Below are positions 1 to 9,055 of a stretch of 64,000 nt of DNA, one piece after another. A program made the position numbers and the translations under genes. The DNA is from Acidithrix ferrooxidans (lineage in GTDB: Bacteria > Actinomycetota > Acidimicrobiia > Acidimicrobiales > Acidimicrobiaceae). How positions within the stretch are numbered: position 1 is the stretch's first letter; each line of letters begins with the position of its first letter. The notes under the pieces were generated by a model that ran no database searches, was not told the origin of the DNA, and saw only the letters and a program-made list of their open reading frames with translations. The DNA lies in the NCBI RefSeq assembly GCF_000949295.1, contig NZ_JXYS01000012.1, positions 17,342 through 81,341 of the forward strand, read 5' to 3'.

Positions 1-618
1 TGCATTTGCATTGATATTTACACCATCAGGGGAGTCGTTGATCACCACAACACTTGCACCGTAACGCTCAAAAACCTCTCGAGCAAATCCGGATGCGGCA
101 CCATTAGCGGTATCCAAAACCAGCTTTAGTCCAACTAGCGATTGAATCAGCGGCTGAGATGTAATATAGGTTAAATAGTCAGAGACTAGATGCGAAGCGT
201 CATTGATGGTTCCAACACCTTCGTCGATGGCAATGCCATCTCTCACGCCACGTTCAATCTCAATCTCGGTTGCATTCGATAATTTAGCGCCTGCCGGCCC
301 CAAAATCTTGATCCCATTGTCGTGATAGGGGTTATGGGAAGCAGAAATCACCGCGCCAGCTAGCTTCAATCTAGAGCACAGATAAGCGACTCCTGGAGAA
401 GGAATTACCCCGAGATCCAAAACTGAGGTACCCGCAGCGGCTAAACCAGCAGAAAATGCAGCCTGCAACATGGTTCCAGAGACCCGAGTATCACGACCAA
501 CCAAAAAAGTAGAGCCAGCAATTGTATTTGCAACACTCATACCAAGACGAAGGGCGAACTCTGAATTAAGCTCAGAGTTCGCCCTACCACGTACGCCATC
601 CGTACCAAATTCCAACAC
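1..618 (-). CDS. glmM: Phosphoglucosamine mutase GlmM, N-terminal part (cut by window edge)
   Basis: Converts glucosamine-6-phosphate to glucosamine-1-phosphate for UDP-GlcNAc and peptidoglycan synthesis in the cytoplasm. The 206 codons visible begin with the family opening FGTDGVRG (residues 4-11), then FLVGRDTR, then the phosphoserine loop ISASHNP with catalytic Ser94, then LDTANGAA. The frame is open to base 1, so about half of the protein lies outside. I chose the GTG at 618 (next codon TTG) because the family opening follows within three residues; the next ATG at 540 would delete it. It begins 6 bp after the rpsI stop, so it is probably translated from the same message. A 14-bp perfect hairpin covers codons 12-23. 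Confidence 0.93.
   Translation of the reverse strand, partial: MLEFGTDGVRGRANSELNSEFALRLGMSVANTIAGSTFLVGRDTRVSGTMLQAAFSAGLAAAGTSVLDLGVIPSPGVAYLCSRLKLAGAVISASHNPYHDNGIKILGPAGAKLSNATEIEIERGVRDGIAIDEGVGTINDASHLVSDYLTYITSQPLIQSLVGLKLVLDTANGAASGFAREVFERYGASVVVINDSPDGVNINANA
551..585 (-). other. 14-bp perfect inverted repeat inside the start of glmM
   Basis: Bases 551-564 and 572-585 are exact reverse complements around a 7-base loop. On the coding strand the hairpin covers codons 12-23 of glmM. The sequence after it is only weakly U-rich, so a classical terminator is doubtful. It could act as an mRNA structure or a partial terminator between rpsI and glmM. Confidence 0.6.
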
Positions 619-624
619 CGAAGA

Positions 625-1017
625 TTAACGCTTGGAGTACTGAGGAGCCTTGCGCGCCTTCTTGAGGCCGTATTTCTTAGATTCCTTCTCACGGGCATCG
701 CGAGTAAGCAATCCTGCTTTCTTGAGCTGTGCTCTAAGTTCAGGATCCAACTCGACAATAGCTCTTGCCAAACCTAGGCGAAGGGCTCCAGCTTGACCAG
801 AGACGCCGCCGCCATTTAGGGTGACATCCACGTCATAGTTGGTCAACAAATTGGTCAGCCGAAGCGGCTCGATCGCGTGCTGGCGCAGGCTTGGAGCCCC
901 GAAATACTCTTCGAAACTTCGCTTATTACAGGTCACAGAGCCTTCGCCTGAGCGAAGCCTAACACGAGCGACTGCACCTTTGCGACGACCTGTCGATTGA
1001 ACTAATGGTATTGACAT
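625..1017 (-). CDS. rpsI: 30S ribosomal protein S9
   Basis: 130 residues, the normal length for bacterial S9. The N-terminal [12 protein letters not shown] segment, the central [21 protein letters not shown] segment and the basic C-terminal tail ending in SKR, which reaches the P-site tRNA, are all present. It follows rplM by 16 bp in the usual rplM-rpsI pair, and glmM starts 6 bp downstream. The ATG at 1017 is the only sensible start. Confidence 0.97.
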   Translation of the reverse strand: MSIPLVQSTGRRKGAVARVRLRSGEGSVTCNKRSFEEYFGAPSLRQHAIEPLRLTNLLTNYDVDVTLNGGGVSGQAGALRLGLARAIVELDPELRAQLKKAGLLTRDAREKESKKYGLKKARKAPQYSKR

Positions 1018-1033
1018 ATAATCTCTCCCCGGC

Positions 1034-1489
1034 TTAACGGTTTGCAGTGCGCGTAGCGCCTGGAATCTCTAGCGGAACTGGCATCTGGGCAGAATGCGGG
1101 TGAGTCGGCCCTGCATATACCTTCAACTTCAAATACATAGCGCGACCCAATCGGTTCTTAGGAAGCATACCCCTAATGGCCTTCTCCACGACGAAGGCAG
1201 GCTTATCAGCCATAAGGTCAGTGTATCGAGTCGTACGAAGGCCACCCGGATAACCCGAGTGATGATAGGAGAACTTTCGTTCCGCCTTGTTGGAAGTCAA
1301 AATAACCTTATCGGCGTTAATCACGATAACGTGATCACCGGTATCGAGATGTGGTGCGAAATAAGGGTTGTGCTTACCGCGCAGAATTCTGGCGACTTCG
1401 GTAGCCAAACGACCAAGGACCATGCCCTCGGCGTCGACTACGAACCACTTTCTCTCAATTTCTGATGGCTTTGTTGAATAGGTGCGCAT
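1034..1489 (-). CDS. rplM: 50S ribosomal protein L13
   Basis: 151 residues. L13 is an early-assembling 23S rRNA binder. The start is placed at the ATG at 1489 (MRTYSTKP), the usual L13 opening; the reading frame is open for another 24 codons upstream, but that stretch does not resemble the family. The [10 protein letters not shown] core, the HSGYPGG loop and the RGMLPKN segment are all present. It lies between truA and rpsI, a common bacterial arrangement. Confidence 0.96.
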   Translation of the reverse strand: MRTYSTKPSEIERKWFVVDAEGMVLGRLATEVARILRGKHNPYFAPHLDTGDHVIVINADKVILTSNKAERKFSYHHSGYPGGLRTTRYTDLMADKPAFVVEKAIRGMLPKNRLGRAMYLKLKVYAGPTHPHSAQMPVPLEIPGATRTANR

Positions 1490-1590
1490 AATCTCACTGG
1501 TTTCAAAGGTACGAATTAGATGCCTACGACAGTTTCGGTCGCATAAGACACAAAGGAACATTATAACAGGATTAAACGATAGCCAATCCG

Positions 1591-2451
1591 CTAATCCTCC
1601 AACCTTTTGGACATAACTCGATTGCCAACCGAAATTACAGGCCGATTCAAAAATTCAAAGCGCTCCTCAAAGCGAACCATGATAAGAAAAAGACCATACG
1701 GTGGGGCGAGATCGACTCCCTTAGAACGATCCTGTGCATCAAGAGCCCTACTGAAATCCCAAGGAGTAGCATTGCCTAGAGCGACCTTTACTAAGTAACC
1801 CACTAGAGCCCTAACCATCTGGTGACAAAAGGCATTGGCTTCAATCTCTATATGGATATGATCGCGATCGGTCTCAAAGACGCTGACTTCACTCACACGT
1901 CGATTAAGAGAACCACCATTGGGATCGGCTCTACAAAAGGTAGCGAAATTCTTCTCACCTACCAAGTAGGATGCCGCTGCAAATAGAGCATCTCGATCGA
2001 GTGGAGAACCGATATGCCAACCCGCACGGCGCTCCATTGGCAGCGCAAAGTCGCCGGTAAGAAGACAATACCGATATCGACGGGCCACTGCGGAAAAGCG
2101 TGCATGGAAATCCTCCGGCATCGACCATACCGCACGAATAGCAATCGAGGCACTAGTGAGGCGCTCGATCGACCGCCGGAACTTATCCAAATCAATGTAC
2201 TTGGGATCCTCCAGTACAACTGAGACGAACTGAGAGTTAGCATGAACGCCCCGATCAGTTCGCCCAGAAACAAACGTTCGAAAAGAGTCCCCAAGAACTG
2301 CCCTTAGTGCGGCCTCGAGATCCCCTTGCACCGTAACCTGATCGTGCTGACGCGCGTAACCGCTAAATGCTGAGCCATCATAGGCAAACTCTATAGCCAA
2401 GTTATTGACTTCTTGTGGAAGATAGTTTCTAGGCGAAGACAACGGTCCCAC
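1591..2451 (-). CDS. truA: tRNA pseudouridine(38-40) synthase TruA
   Basis: Isomerises uridines 38-40 in the anticodon stem-loop of many tRNAs. The catalytic aspartate is Asp66 in the [10 protein letters not shown] motif. The N-terminal [14 protein letters not shown] and the later [13 protein letters not shown] segment also match the family. At 286 residues it is slightly long; the first 15-18 residues before the AIEFAYDG core may be excess, and an internal start is possible. It lies between rplQ and rplM, but a terminator after rplQ suggests that truA-rplM-rpsI-glmM are read at least partly from their own promoter. Confidence 0.94.
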   Translation of the reverse strand: MGPLSSPRNYLPQEVNNLAIEFAYDGSAFSGYARQHDQVTVQGDLEAALRAVLGDSFRTFVSGRTDRGVHANSQFVSVVLEDPKYIDLDKFRRSIERLTSASIAIRAVWSMPEDFHARFSAVARRYRYCLLTGDFALPMERRAGWHIGSPLDRDALFAAASYLVGEKNFATFCRADPNGGSLNRRVSEVSVFETDRDHIHIEIEANAFCHQMVRALVGYLVKVALGNATPWDFSRALDAQDRSKGVDLAPPYGLFLIMVRFEERFEFLNRPVISVGNRVMSKRLED

Positions 2452-2552
2452 CCTTTAAACTGATTTCACCATAAAACACTGCCACGGAGATCTCTCCAAA
2501 TCCCTTAGAAACCCGCCGAAGAACCAAGCCATAGACAAAGAAAACTCAGCCA

Positions 2553-2594
2553 AGAAAAATAGCGGATGAGGAGCTTACGCCCCAACATCCGCTA
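2553..2594 (-). terminator. Intrinsic terminator after rplQ
   Basis: A 9-bp perfect stem (2560-2568 with 2586-2594, loop 17) is followed on the minus strand by five U, then C and two more U. It closes the alpha operon 30 bp after the rplQ stop. Confidence 0.8.
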
Positions 2595-2625
2595 TCAAAA
2601 ACTCTCTAGATCACACAGAGACTTG

Positions 2626-2979
2626 TTATACCAACTCAATAATGGCCATAGGCGCATTATCTCCTTGGCGAGGACCCTTCTTCAGGATCCGGGTATAGCC
2701 ACCTTGACGCTCTGAATAACGCTCGGCGATATCAGAGATCAACTTCTGGGCCATATCCTTATCACGAAGATAGCTAGCGAGCTCACGGTGGTTAGCGAGA
2801 CCCCCTCTTTTTGCCTTTGTAATAAGCTTCTCTGCCACTGGTCGTAAAGCCTTAGCTTTGGCCTCTGTAGTAGTAATCGATTCAGCTGCAAAGAGCGAAG
2901 CCGCTAGATTAGCGAGAATCGCCTTTTGATGTTTTGCGTCGCCACCAAAACGACGCCCCTGCTTAGGCCTACCGGGCAT
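2626..2979 (-). CDS. rplQ: 50S ribosomal protein L17
   Basis: 117 residues, typical for L17. It opens MPGRPKQGRRFGGDAKHQKA, close to the family opening, and carries the LITTTEAKAKA-like segment (ESITTTEAKAKALRP) and the conserved RQGDNAPMAIIEL end. It starts 2 bp after the rpoA stop, so translation is probably coupled. It is the last gene of the alpha operon and is followed by a clear terminator. Confidence 0.96.
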   Translation of the reverse strand: MPGRPKQGRRFGGDAKHQKAILANLAASLFAAESITTTEAKAKALRPVAEKLITKAKRGGLANHRELASYLRDKDMAQKLISDIAERYSERQGGYTRILKKGPRQGDNAPMAIIELV

Positions 2980-2981
2980 AA

Positions 2982-3920
2982 CTAGTCCCTCTTCCTTAGT
3001 GAAAGGCCGCGCTCATTGAGTCGGCTGACAACCTCATCAAGTGACTTCTGGCCAAAGTTAGTAATCGCGAGTAGGTCGTCGGTGCTTCGCGAAAGTAGCT
3101 CACCGATCGTATTAATTTGAGCACGCTTGAGGCAGTTACGCGGACGCTCAGTCAATTCAAGATCTTCAATAGGAAGGTCAAGATCTGGTGAACGAACCTC
3201 TATAACTGGCGTCTCCGTCAAAGCAAGTCCTTGGGGTTGATCACTCATATCAGCAATCAATCCAACCAACGACCTCAAAGTCTCTCCAGCCGAGGCCAAA
3301 GCCTCGCGTGGAGTAATTGATCCGTCGGTCTCGATATCTAAGACCAAGCGGTCGTAGTCACGAGATCGCTCACCTGCCGTGGCAATCACCTCAACCGCTA
3401 CACGACGAATTGGAGAAAAGATCGCATCCATAGGGATACGTCCAATGATTCCACTCGAACGCGACGAATCGGCACTCTGATAGCCTTTGCCCTTATCTAC
3501 CACAGCATCAAGAGCTATCCGCCCTCGATCCGACAGAGTGGCGATATGTAGATCGGGATTAACTATCTCTAGATCAGCAGTGACCTGAAAGTCACCCGCT
3601 CTTACAATTCCGGGGCCTCTGACGTCCAGACGAATAGTAATCGCCTCGTCTACCTCAGAGCGAATCACAACGTCCTTTAAGTTAAGGATGATCTCAGTGA
3701 CATCTTCTTTAACTCCGGGCAGCGTCGTAAACTCATGGAGCGCATCGTCGAAGCGAACTTCAACGAGAGCAGCACCAGGAATCGACGAGAGCAAAACCCT
3801 ACGCAACGAATTACCCAAGGTATGTCCGAAACCGGGCTCCAGAGGTCCTATCGCAAATTTTTGACGACCCGCAACCTCTTCGGATGCTTCCTCAACGGCG
3901 GGTCTTTGAATAAAGAGCAT
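2982..3920 (-). CDS. rpoA: RNA polymerase alpha subunit
   Basis: 312 residues. The N-terminal domain (about 1-230) drives assembly with beta and beta' and contains FGHTLGNSLRRVLLSSIPG near residues 31-49. The C-terminal domain (about 240-312) has two helix-hairpin-helix motifs in the RAQINTIGELLS and FGQKSLDEV region; it contacts UP elements and activators. It sits in the standard rpsD-rpoA-rplQ order. Confidence 0.97.
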   Translation of the reverse strand: MLFIQRPAVEEASEEVAGRQKFAIGPLEPGFGHTLGNSLRRVLLSSIPGAALVEVRFDDALHEFTTLPGVKEDVTEIILNLKDVVIRSEVDEAITIRLDVRGPGIVRAGDFQVTADLEIVNPDLHIATLSDRGRIALDAVVDKGKGYQSADSSRSSGIIGRIPMDAIFSPIRRVAVEVIATAGERSRDYDRLVLDIETDGSITPREALASAGETLRSLVGLIADMSDQPQGLALTETPVIEVRSPDLDLPIEDLELTERPRNCLKRAQINTIGELLSRSTDDLLAITNFGQKSLDEVVSRLNERGLSLRKRD

Positions 3921-3949
3921 TCCTTCTCCTTAGCGCTCTTGCGAAACCT

Positions 3950-4573
3950 TTACTTGGAGTAGAGTTCGACGATTAACTGTTCGCGAACCTTGACATCAAT
4001 CTGTTCACGCAGTGGTGGATTCGAAACCTCGACTTCGAAGCCAGATCCGATCGATGTCAACCAGGCCGGGATGTGAGGGGCCTGAGATGCAATCGACTCC
4101 GTAACAACGGCAAGTTCACGAGCCGATGGCTTTAGAGCGACGATATCGCCTCGACGAAGTCTCATCGATGGGATTGTAGCCTTTCGGCCATTTACCGTCA
4201 CAAAACCGTGCAAAACAAATTGCCTAGCTTGCGAACGAGATACACCCCAACCAGCACGAAATGCTATATTGTCGAGTCTCATCTCAAGCATACGCAACAA
4301 GTTCTCACCGGTAATACCATCTTGGCGTGAAGCCTCTTCGAACATATTTCGGAACTGCTTTTCCAAAACACCATAGATACGACGAGCCTTTTGCTTCTCG
4401 CGCAACTGGGTCAAGTACTCAGAACCCTGACGGGCGCGGTCACGACCGTGCTCACCAGGTGGATAATTACGCTTTTCCAGGGGGCAATGGGTATCACACT
4501 TGGAACCCTTGAGAAATAGCTTCTCACGCTCTCTTCGGCACAGACGGCACACAGGGCCTGTATATCGAGCCAC
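3950..4573 (-). CDS. rpsD: 30S ribosomal protein S4 (zinc-binding form)
   Basis: 207 residues. S4 nucleates 30S assembly and often represses its own operon. Four N-terminal cysteines (Cys9, Cys12, Cys26, Cys30) form the zinc site of the C+ paralogue. The S4 RNA-binding domain follows (LDNIAFRAG, then RQFVLHGFVTVNG). It lies between rpsK and rpoA. Confidence 0.97.
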   Translation of the reverse strand: MARYTGPVCRLCRREREKLFLKGSKCDTHCPLEKRNYPPGEHGRDRARQGSEYLTQLREKQKARRIYGVLEKQFRNMFEEASRQDGITGENLLRMLEMRLDNIAFRAGWGVSRSQARQFVLHGFVTVNGRKATIPSMRLRRGDIVALKPSARELAVVTESIASQAPHIPAWLTSIGSGFEVEVSNPPLREQIDVKVREQLIVELYSK

Positions 4574-4594
4574 AATAAACTCCTTTTAAACTTT

Positions 4595-4993
4595 CTAAAC
4601 CCTGCGGCGCTTTTTGGGGCGACATCCATTATGGGGAGTAGGTGTCACATCGCGCACGGACATAATCTCAATACCGGCATTAGCAATGGCGCGATGCGCT
4701 GTATCTCTACCGGAACCAGGTCCTTTGAGCAAAACATCGACACGACGCACGCCGTGTTCAGCCGCGCGCTTGGCGGCGGCTTCTGCAGCTAGTTGAGCTG
4801 CGAATGGGGTGGATTTACGGGATCCCTTGAAACCGACGTTTCCTGCGGAACCCCAAGAAATGACGTTACCATCTGGATCTGTAATCGAAACTATGGTGTT
4901 ATTAAAAGACGAATGAATATGGGCAATCCCATGAGCGATATTCTTACGCTCTTTTTTCTTTACTCTTCGCCCAGCTGGTTTTGGCTTGGCCAT
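4595..4993 (-). CDS. rpsK: 30S ribosomal protein S11
   Basis: 132 residues. S11 binds the 16S platform near the mRNA exit. It has a basic N-terminus, the [19 protein letters not shown] core, [13 protein letters not shown], and the near-invariant C-terminal [18 protein letters not shown]. It lies between rpsM and rpsD as in other bacteria. Confidence 0.97.
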   Translation of the reverse strand: MAKPKPAGRRVKKKERKNIAHGIAHIHSSFNNTIVSITDPDGNVISWGSAGNVGFKGSRKSTPFAAQLAAEAAAKRAAEHGVRRVDVLLKGPGSGRDTAHRAIANAGIEIMSVRDVTPTPHNGCRPKKRRRV

Positions 4994-5070
4994 CGACGCT
5001 CCTTATAGGAATTTTCTAACTTCAAAACAAGATCTAACAGAGGTGTCACAAGCGCTCTGTTATAGGGTCA

Positions 5071-5448
5071 CTATCGCTTGACCTTCTTCTTACCAGCGAC
5101 GGTCTTCTTTGGACCCTTACGCGTACGCGCATTAGTGTGGGTACGCTGACCGCGAACTGGGAGCCCCTTACGGTGACGCAGTCCTTGATAGCAGCCAATC
5201 TCCTGCTTCCTCTTGATATCTTGGGATACCTCTCTACGGAGGTCACCTTCAACCTTGAAGTTAGCGTCGATGTAGGCACGTAAACGTGCTACTTCTTCGT
5301 CGGTTAAGTTCCGAACTCGAGTGTTCAGATCTACACCGGTTGCAGCACAGATCTGCTGCGAGGTGGTCAGTCCAATTCCATAGATATAGGTCAGAGAAAT
5401 CTCCAACCGCTTTTCCCTTGGAATGTCTACTCCGGCTATACGTGCCAT
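5071..5448 (-). CDS. rpsM: 30S ribosomal protein S13
   Basis: 125 residues. S13 is a head protein that contacts P-site tRNA and forms inter-subunit bridges. It opens [19 protein letters not shown], has the helix-two-turn-helix [14 protein letters not shown], and the [19 protein letters not shown] tail (here [19 protein letters not shown]). It starts 4 bp after the rpmJ stop. Confidence 0.97.
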   Translation of the reverse strand: MARIAGVDIPREKRLEISLTYIYGIGLTTSQQICAATGVDLNTRVRNLTDEEVARLRAYIDANFKVEGDLRREVSQDIKRKQEIGCYQGLRHRKGLPVRGQRTHTNARTRKGPKKTVAGKKKVKR

Positions 5449-5452
5449 TTAC

Positions 5453-5566
5453 CTATCCCTGTCGTTGCTTATGTCTAGGGTTTTCACAAATCACCAACAC
5501 AACCCTGTGGCGGCGAATTACCTTGCATTTCTCGCAAATTGTTTTGACGCTCGGTCTTACCTTCAT
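5453..5566 (-). CDS. rpmJ: 50S ribosomal protein L36 (zinc form)
   Basis: A 37-codon gene between infA and rpsM. Translation gives [20 protein letters not shown] followed by [17 protein letters not shown], a clear L36. The zinc ligands Cys11, Cys14, Cys27 and His32 are intact. The ATG at 5566 starts the conserved MKVRPSV; the stop is TAG at 5453-5455. Confidence 0.96.
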   Translation of the reverse strand: MKVRPSVKTICEKCKVIRRHRVVLVICENPRHKQRQG

Positions 5567-5584
5567 TGCTTACTCTCTTGACTT

Positions 5585-5617
5585 GAAAATCGTCGCTCCT
5601 AATTTAGAAGCGACGAT
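5585..5617 (-). terminator. Terminator-like hairpin between infA and rpmJ
   Basis: A 9-bp perfect stem (5589-5597 with 5609-5617, loop 11) is followed on the minus strand by a short U-run ending in C. It lies 40 bp after the infA stop and just before rpmJ. It could terminate part of the secY-adk-map-infA message or form a leader structure for the alpha operon. Confidence 0.5.
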
Positions 5618-5657
5618 AGAGAATTATTTACCAATCAAAACTGGTAAGTATAGTCTC

Positions 5658-5882
5658 CTACTTGTACCGGTATGTTATCCGGCCCCGATTGAGGTCATAT
5701 GGGGTCAGTTCGATCTGCACCCGGTCACCCGGAAGAATTCGAATTCGGTGCATACGCATCTTTCCAGAACTGTGAGCTAATACCTTATGGCCATTTTCGA
5801 GTTCAACTCGGAACATCGCATTGGGAAGGGGCTCTACCACGGTCCCTTCGAGAACAATTGCATCTTCTTTCGGCTTCGTCAG
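5658..5882 (-). CDS. infA: Translation initiation factor IF-1 (apparent CTG start)
   Basis: IF-1 occupies the 30S A site during initiation. The protein is a single OB fold with [34 protein letters not shown] and ITYRYK. The conserved N-terminal part ([18 protein letters not shown]) is encoded in frame upstream of any ATG, GTG or TTG that would preserve it. The only start that keeps it is CTG at 5882-5880, placed 6 nt after AAGGAG. This gives 74 residues, the normal length. The in-frame GTG at 5840 would remove the N-terminal strand and has no ribosome binding site. The identity is secure; the start codon is inferred. Confidence 0.93.
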   Translation of the reverse strand: MTKPKEDAIVLEGTVVEPLPNAMFRVELENGHKVLAHSSGKMRMHRIRILPGDRVQIELTPYDLNRGRITYRYK

Positions 5883-5888
5883 ATCAAA

Positions 5889-5894
5889 CTCCTT
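5889..5894 (-). promoter_or_regulatory. Ribosome binding site that fixes the infA start
   Basis: AAGGAG on the minus strand, 6 nt before the CTG codon at 5882. No other start codon in the infA frame lies at a usable distance, which is the main argument for CTG initiation. Confidence 0.65.
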
Positions 5895-6052
5895 AAATCG
5901 CTACAACCAAATCGGTTGTCAATCCCCCATAGGAGACAGCTGCACAAACTTAGGTGCACCCTAAGATCTTGCACAGAGAGATTAGTCTAGCGTACGCCGA
6001 GATCTTTCCGGTATATCACAAAAAGAAAGGCAATCCAAAAACTAACCCCTTG

Positions 6053-6814
6053 CTAGTCCTCTAAGGTAAAGACCTCTGGACCATTATCTGTAACCGCAAT
6101 CGTATGCTCGAAGTGAGCCGAGAGTGAGCCATCAGCGGTCATCACCGACCATCCATCAGCCAAAACCTTAGTATCGGCACTACCTAAATTCACCATCGGC
6201 TCAACTGCAAAGACGTTACCGGCACGAAGCTTCGGACCTGGAGATCCGGGCCAATAGTTTGGCACATTGGGCGCCTCGTGCATCGCCGTACCAATTCCGT
6301 GACCAACATACTCGCGCACTACTGCCATCTTGTTAGCTTCGACGAGATTTTGAATAGCCCGACCAATATCATGAAGGTGATTTCCGACCACCATCTCATC
6401 TATACCGGCAAACAAAGAGGCCTCAGTAACCTCAATCAGCTTCGCAGCTACCTTCGAGATCTTTCCCACCCCAACTGTATAAGCCGAATCGCCATGATAT
6501 CCTTGCCAAATGGCGCCACAGTCGATGGAGATAATATCCCCCTCGACTAATCGATAATCACCAGGGATACCATGAACAATCATAGAATTCGGCGAAGTGC
6601 AAATAGTAGCTGGAAAACCATGGTAATTCAGAAAATTAGATTTAGCACCTCTAGCATCGATTATCTCATGGGCTATCTTATCAATCTCGCCTGTAGTAAT
6701 TCCGTCTCGAATAGCTTCGCGAGTCTTAGCGCGAATCTCTGCAACTATCTTTCCAGCTTTACGCATCTTATCAAGTTCAGCACCTGAACGACGGACCGTA
6801 GAATCCCACTTCAA
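6053..6814 (-). CDS. map: Methionine aminopeptidase, type I
   Basis: Removes the initiator methionine from nascent proteins. All five dinuclear-metal ligands are visible: Asp98 (SIDCGA), Asp109 (HGDSAYT), His172 (GHGIGT), Glu205 (AVEPM) and Glu236 (HFEHT). His81 of the substrate pocket is also present. The protein has 253 residues and no N-terminal zinc extension. The TTG start at 6814 follows a GAGG at 7-nt spacing. Its place between adk and infA is standard. Confidence 0.96.
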   Translation of the reverse strand: MKWDSTVRRSGAELDKMRKAGKIVAEIRAKTREAIRDGITTGEIDKIAHEIIDARGAKSNFLNYHGFPATICTSPNSMIVHGIPGDYRLVEGDIISIDCGAIWQGYHGDSAYTVGVGKISKVAAKLIEVTEASLFAGIDEMVVGNHLHDIGRAIQNLVEANKMAVVREYVGHGIGTAMHEAPNVPNYWPGSPGPKLRAGNVFAVEPMVNLGSADTKVLADGWSVMTADGSLSAHFEHTIAVTDNGPEVFTLED

Positions 6815-6869
6815 TTCGAAACCTCACGTTTAGCGATAGGGGCCTAATAAGCCAATAGGGACAAGTACT

Positions 6870-7529
6870 CTAACCTATAACGCTATCTATAGCGCTACGT
6901 ATTTCCTTGTGAATCAAGTCGAAGTCGCCATCGCCAAAAACCGAAATCAACTTGCCCAACTGGCCGTACCAATCAATCAGCGGTGCAGTCAGCTCATCAT
7001 AGAGTGCCAGTCTTCTCGCGATAGCCTCTTTGGTATCATCACTGCGTTGTATGACTTCCTCACCACAGCTATCACAGCTCCAATTGCGATTTGGCCTCGA
7101 ATGGATCGAATAAGTCCGACCACAGCCCACGCAAACACGTCTAGAAGACAAGCGATCCAGGACTACTTCGGTTGAGACGTCTAAGTTGATGACAACCTTC
7201 AACCCCACTGGAGCTAATGTCTCCTCCAACATCTGGGCCTGAGCCAAGGTACGGGGAAAGCCATCCAATACAAAACCATCATTTAGAGCATCACTTTGTG
7301 CAAGTCTCTCAGCTACGACGCCAACGATGATAGAGTCAGGAACCAACTCCCCACGCTCCATAAACTCACCCGCAGCCTTACCGAAATCGGTACCTTCGCG
7401 AAGTGCAGCTCGCAGCATATCGCCTGTGGATATATGGGGGATCCCCAATACCTCGCTCAAACGAATACATTGAGTTCCCTTACCGGCGCCTTGCTTACCA
7501 AGCATGCCAATTCGATACGGCTTATCCAA
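6870..7529 (-). CDS. adk: Adenylate kinase (zinc-lid form)
   Basis: Interconverts AMP, ADP and ATP. The P-loop at residues 11-19 reads GKQGAGKGT, where most members have GPPGAGKGT. The AMP-binding TGDMLR and the DGFPRT motif are present. The LID carries four cysteines (133, 136, 152, 155), so it should bind zinc. The TTG start at 7529 is preceded by G-rich sequence. It lies between secY and map. Confidence 0.96.
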   Translation of the reverse strand: MDKPYRIGMLGKQGAGKGTQCIRLSEVLGIPHISTGDMLRAALREGTDFGKAAGEFMERGELVPDSIIVGVVAERLAQSDALNDGFVLDGFPRTLAQAQMLEETLAPVGLKVVINLDVSTEVVLDRLSSRRVCVGCGRTYSIHSRPNRNWSCDSCGEEVIQRSDDTKEAIARRLALYDELTAPLIDWYGQLGKLISVFGDGDFDLIHKEIRSAIDSVIG

Positions 7530-7569
7530 CCCCTTGCCCCCTAAATTCTAAAATATGCACCCAAAGATG

Positions 7570-8865
7570 CTACTTAAGAAAGCCGTCGTAATTTCGCATC
7601 GAAAGCTGAGAATCGACCTGCTTCATAGTCTCTAACGCGACACCAACGGCAATCAACAATGTCGTACCTGCAAAAGGATATCCCGTTACATGCCATAGTG
7701 CCAAAGCGATAGCGGGTACTAATGCAACCGCCGCCAAAAAGAGCGAGCCAGGGAAGGTGATCCGATTGAGGATCTTAGCCAAGTAACGCTCTGTCGGCGC
7801 ACCTGGACGGATACCTGGGATAAAACCGCTTTGCTTTCGAATAATATCGGCTTGTTGATATGGATCAAATGCCACCTGCACATAGAAGAAGGTGAACATG
7901 ACTATCAAGATACCGTAGCTAATAATGTAATAAAAGCTGGTGGCAGAGACCAAATGGTTATTCACAAAGGTTCTAAAGCCGGCCCACGGGATAATATTCG
8001 TCAAAAGAACCGGAAAATACAAAATAGATGATGCAAAGATGATAGGAATAACGCCAGCCTGATTGACCTTGAGCGGAATATGAGTGCTTCCACCGCCATA
8101 CATATTACGACCAACTACACGCTTAGCAAAGGTAACAGGAATCCTACGCTGGCCCTGTTCTACAAAGACGATAGCGACCAAGATTATAAGCGCAAGGACA
8201 ACGATAACGCCGAACTTAAAGCCACCAGCCTGAGCAAGAATCGCATGGCCACCGCTAGGAATACCAGCCACGACATTGGCAAAGATGATGATCGACATAC
8301 CTTGACCGATTCCACGCTGTGTAATCAACTCACCTAACCACATAACCAAGGCAGTACCCGCCGTAAAGGTGAGGACGATGAAGAGAACCCTCGCAATGGT
8401 AAAACTAGGAATTAGATCGATCTGCTGACCGTTAGGCAAAAATCCAGCACCACCATTGTGAAAGACAAAGGCTAAACCAGTTCCTTGGAGGATCGCTAGA
8501 ACAATGGTGAGATAACGGGTAGTTTGCGTCAGCTTCTTTTCGCCAACTGGTCCTTGATCACGCCACTCTTCGAACTTAGGGATAACAGTCGTCAACAACT
8601 GGATGATGATCGAGGAGGTGATATAGGGCATAATCCCAAGGCCGAAGATGGCAAAGCGGGTCAGAGCGCCACCAGAAAAAAGGTTTAAAAACCCAAGGAC
8701 TCCGCTACCAGAGGCAGATGTCTCCAACTGCTTAAGTGCCGCGAAGTCAATACCAGGTACTGGTAAATTCGCGCCCAACTGATAGACCGCAATGATCATC
8801 AGCGTAAAAAGAACTTTATTGCGCAAGTCTGCGACTTTGAAGATGTTTTTCAAACTGCCAAGCAC
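7570..8865 (-). CDS. secY: Protein translocase subunit SecY
   Basis: 431 residues, with about ten hydrophobic segments, forming the channel of the Sec translocon together with SecE (encoded at 35056-35349). Recognisable parts are the MPYITSSIIIQLL segment of helix 2, QGTGLA, GIGQGMS, and the cytosolic loop ending RYLAKILNRITFPG. GTG start with AGGTGAG 7 nt upstream. Two terminator hairpins separate it from rplO, so it probably heads its own unit (secY-adk-map-infA). Confidence 0.96.
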   Translation of the reverse strand: MLGSLKNIFKVADLRNKVLFTLMIIAVYQLGANLPVPGIDFAALKQLETSASGSGVLGFLNLFSGGALTRFAIFGLGIMPYITSSIIIQLLTTVIPKFEEWRDQGPVGEKKLTQTTRYLTIVLAILQGTGLAFVFHNGGAGFLPNGQQIDLIPSFTIARVLFIVLTFTAGTALVMWLGELITQRGIGQGMSIIIFANVVAGIPSGGHAILAQAGGFKFGVIVVLALIILVAIVFVEQGQRRIPVTFAKRVVGRNMYGGGSTHIPLKVNQAGVIPIIFASSILYFPVLLTNIIPWAGFRTFVNNHLVSATSFYYIISYGILIVMFTFFYVQVAFDPYQQADIIRKQSGFIPGIRPGAPTERYLAKILNRITFPGSLFLAAVALVPAIALALWHVTGYPFAGTTLLIAVGVALETMKQVDSQLSMRNYDGFLK

Positions 8866-8966
8866 TTAACGACTCACCTACCATTCATAAGGCTCTTACG
8901 TACAATTGGACCCAAGCCTAGCTATCCCATACTAGTCAATGGCGAAAAGATTCCATAGAGACTCTT

Positions 8967-9031
8967 AAAAAACCCATGAAACTGGGTCCGAAACTAAAAA
9001 AAGAGCCGGCAAGCTTAGAATAGCAACCGGC
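8967..9031 (-). terminator. Tandem intrinsic terminators after rplO
   Basis: First hairpin: 9005-9009 with 9027-9031, followed on the minus strand by U, C and then seven U (8996-9002). Second hairpin: 8972-8976 with 8983-8987 (loop 6), followed by five or more U (8967-8971). Both face the minus strand and close the spc operon before secY. Confidence 0.75.
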
Positions 9032-9055
9032 CCCACAATCAGATAAAAGAAATAA

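Noticed and set aside
5840..5842. GTG as start of infA
   Set aside because: It lacks a ribosome binding site and would remove conserved N-terminal residues that are encoded in frame upstream.
5912..5924. TTGACA-like -35 box upstream of infA
   Set aside because: The TTGACA on the minus strand has no acceptable -10 at 16-18 bp; the hexamer alone is not evidence.
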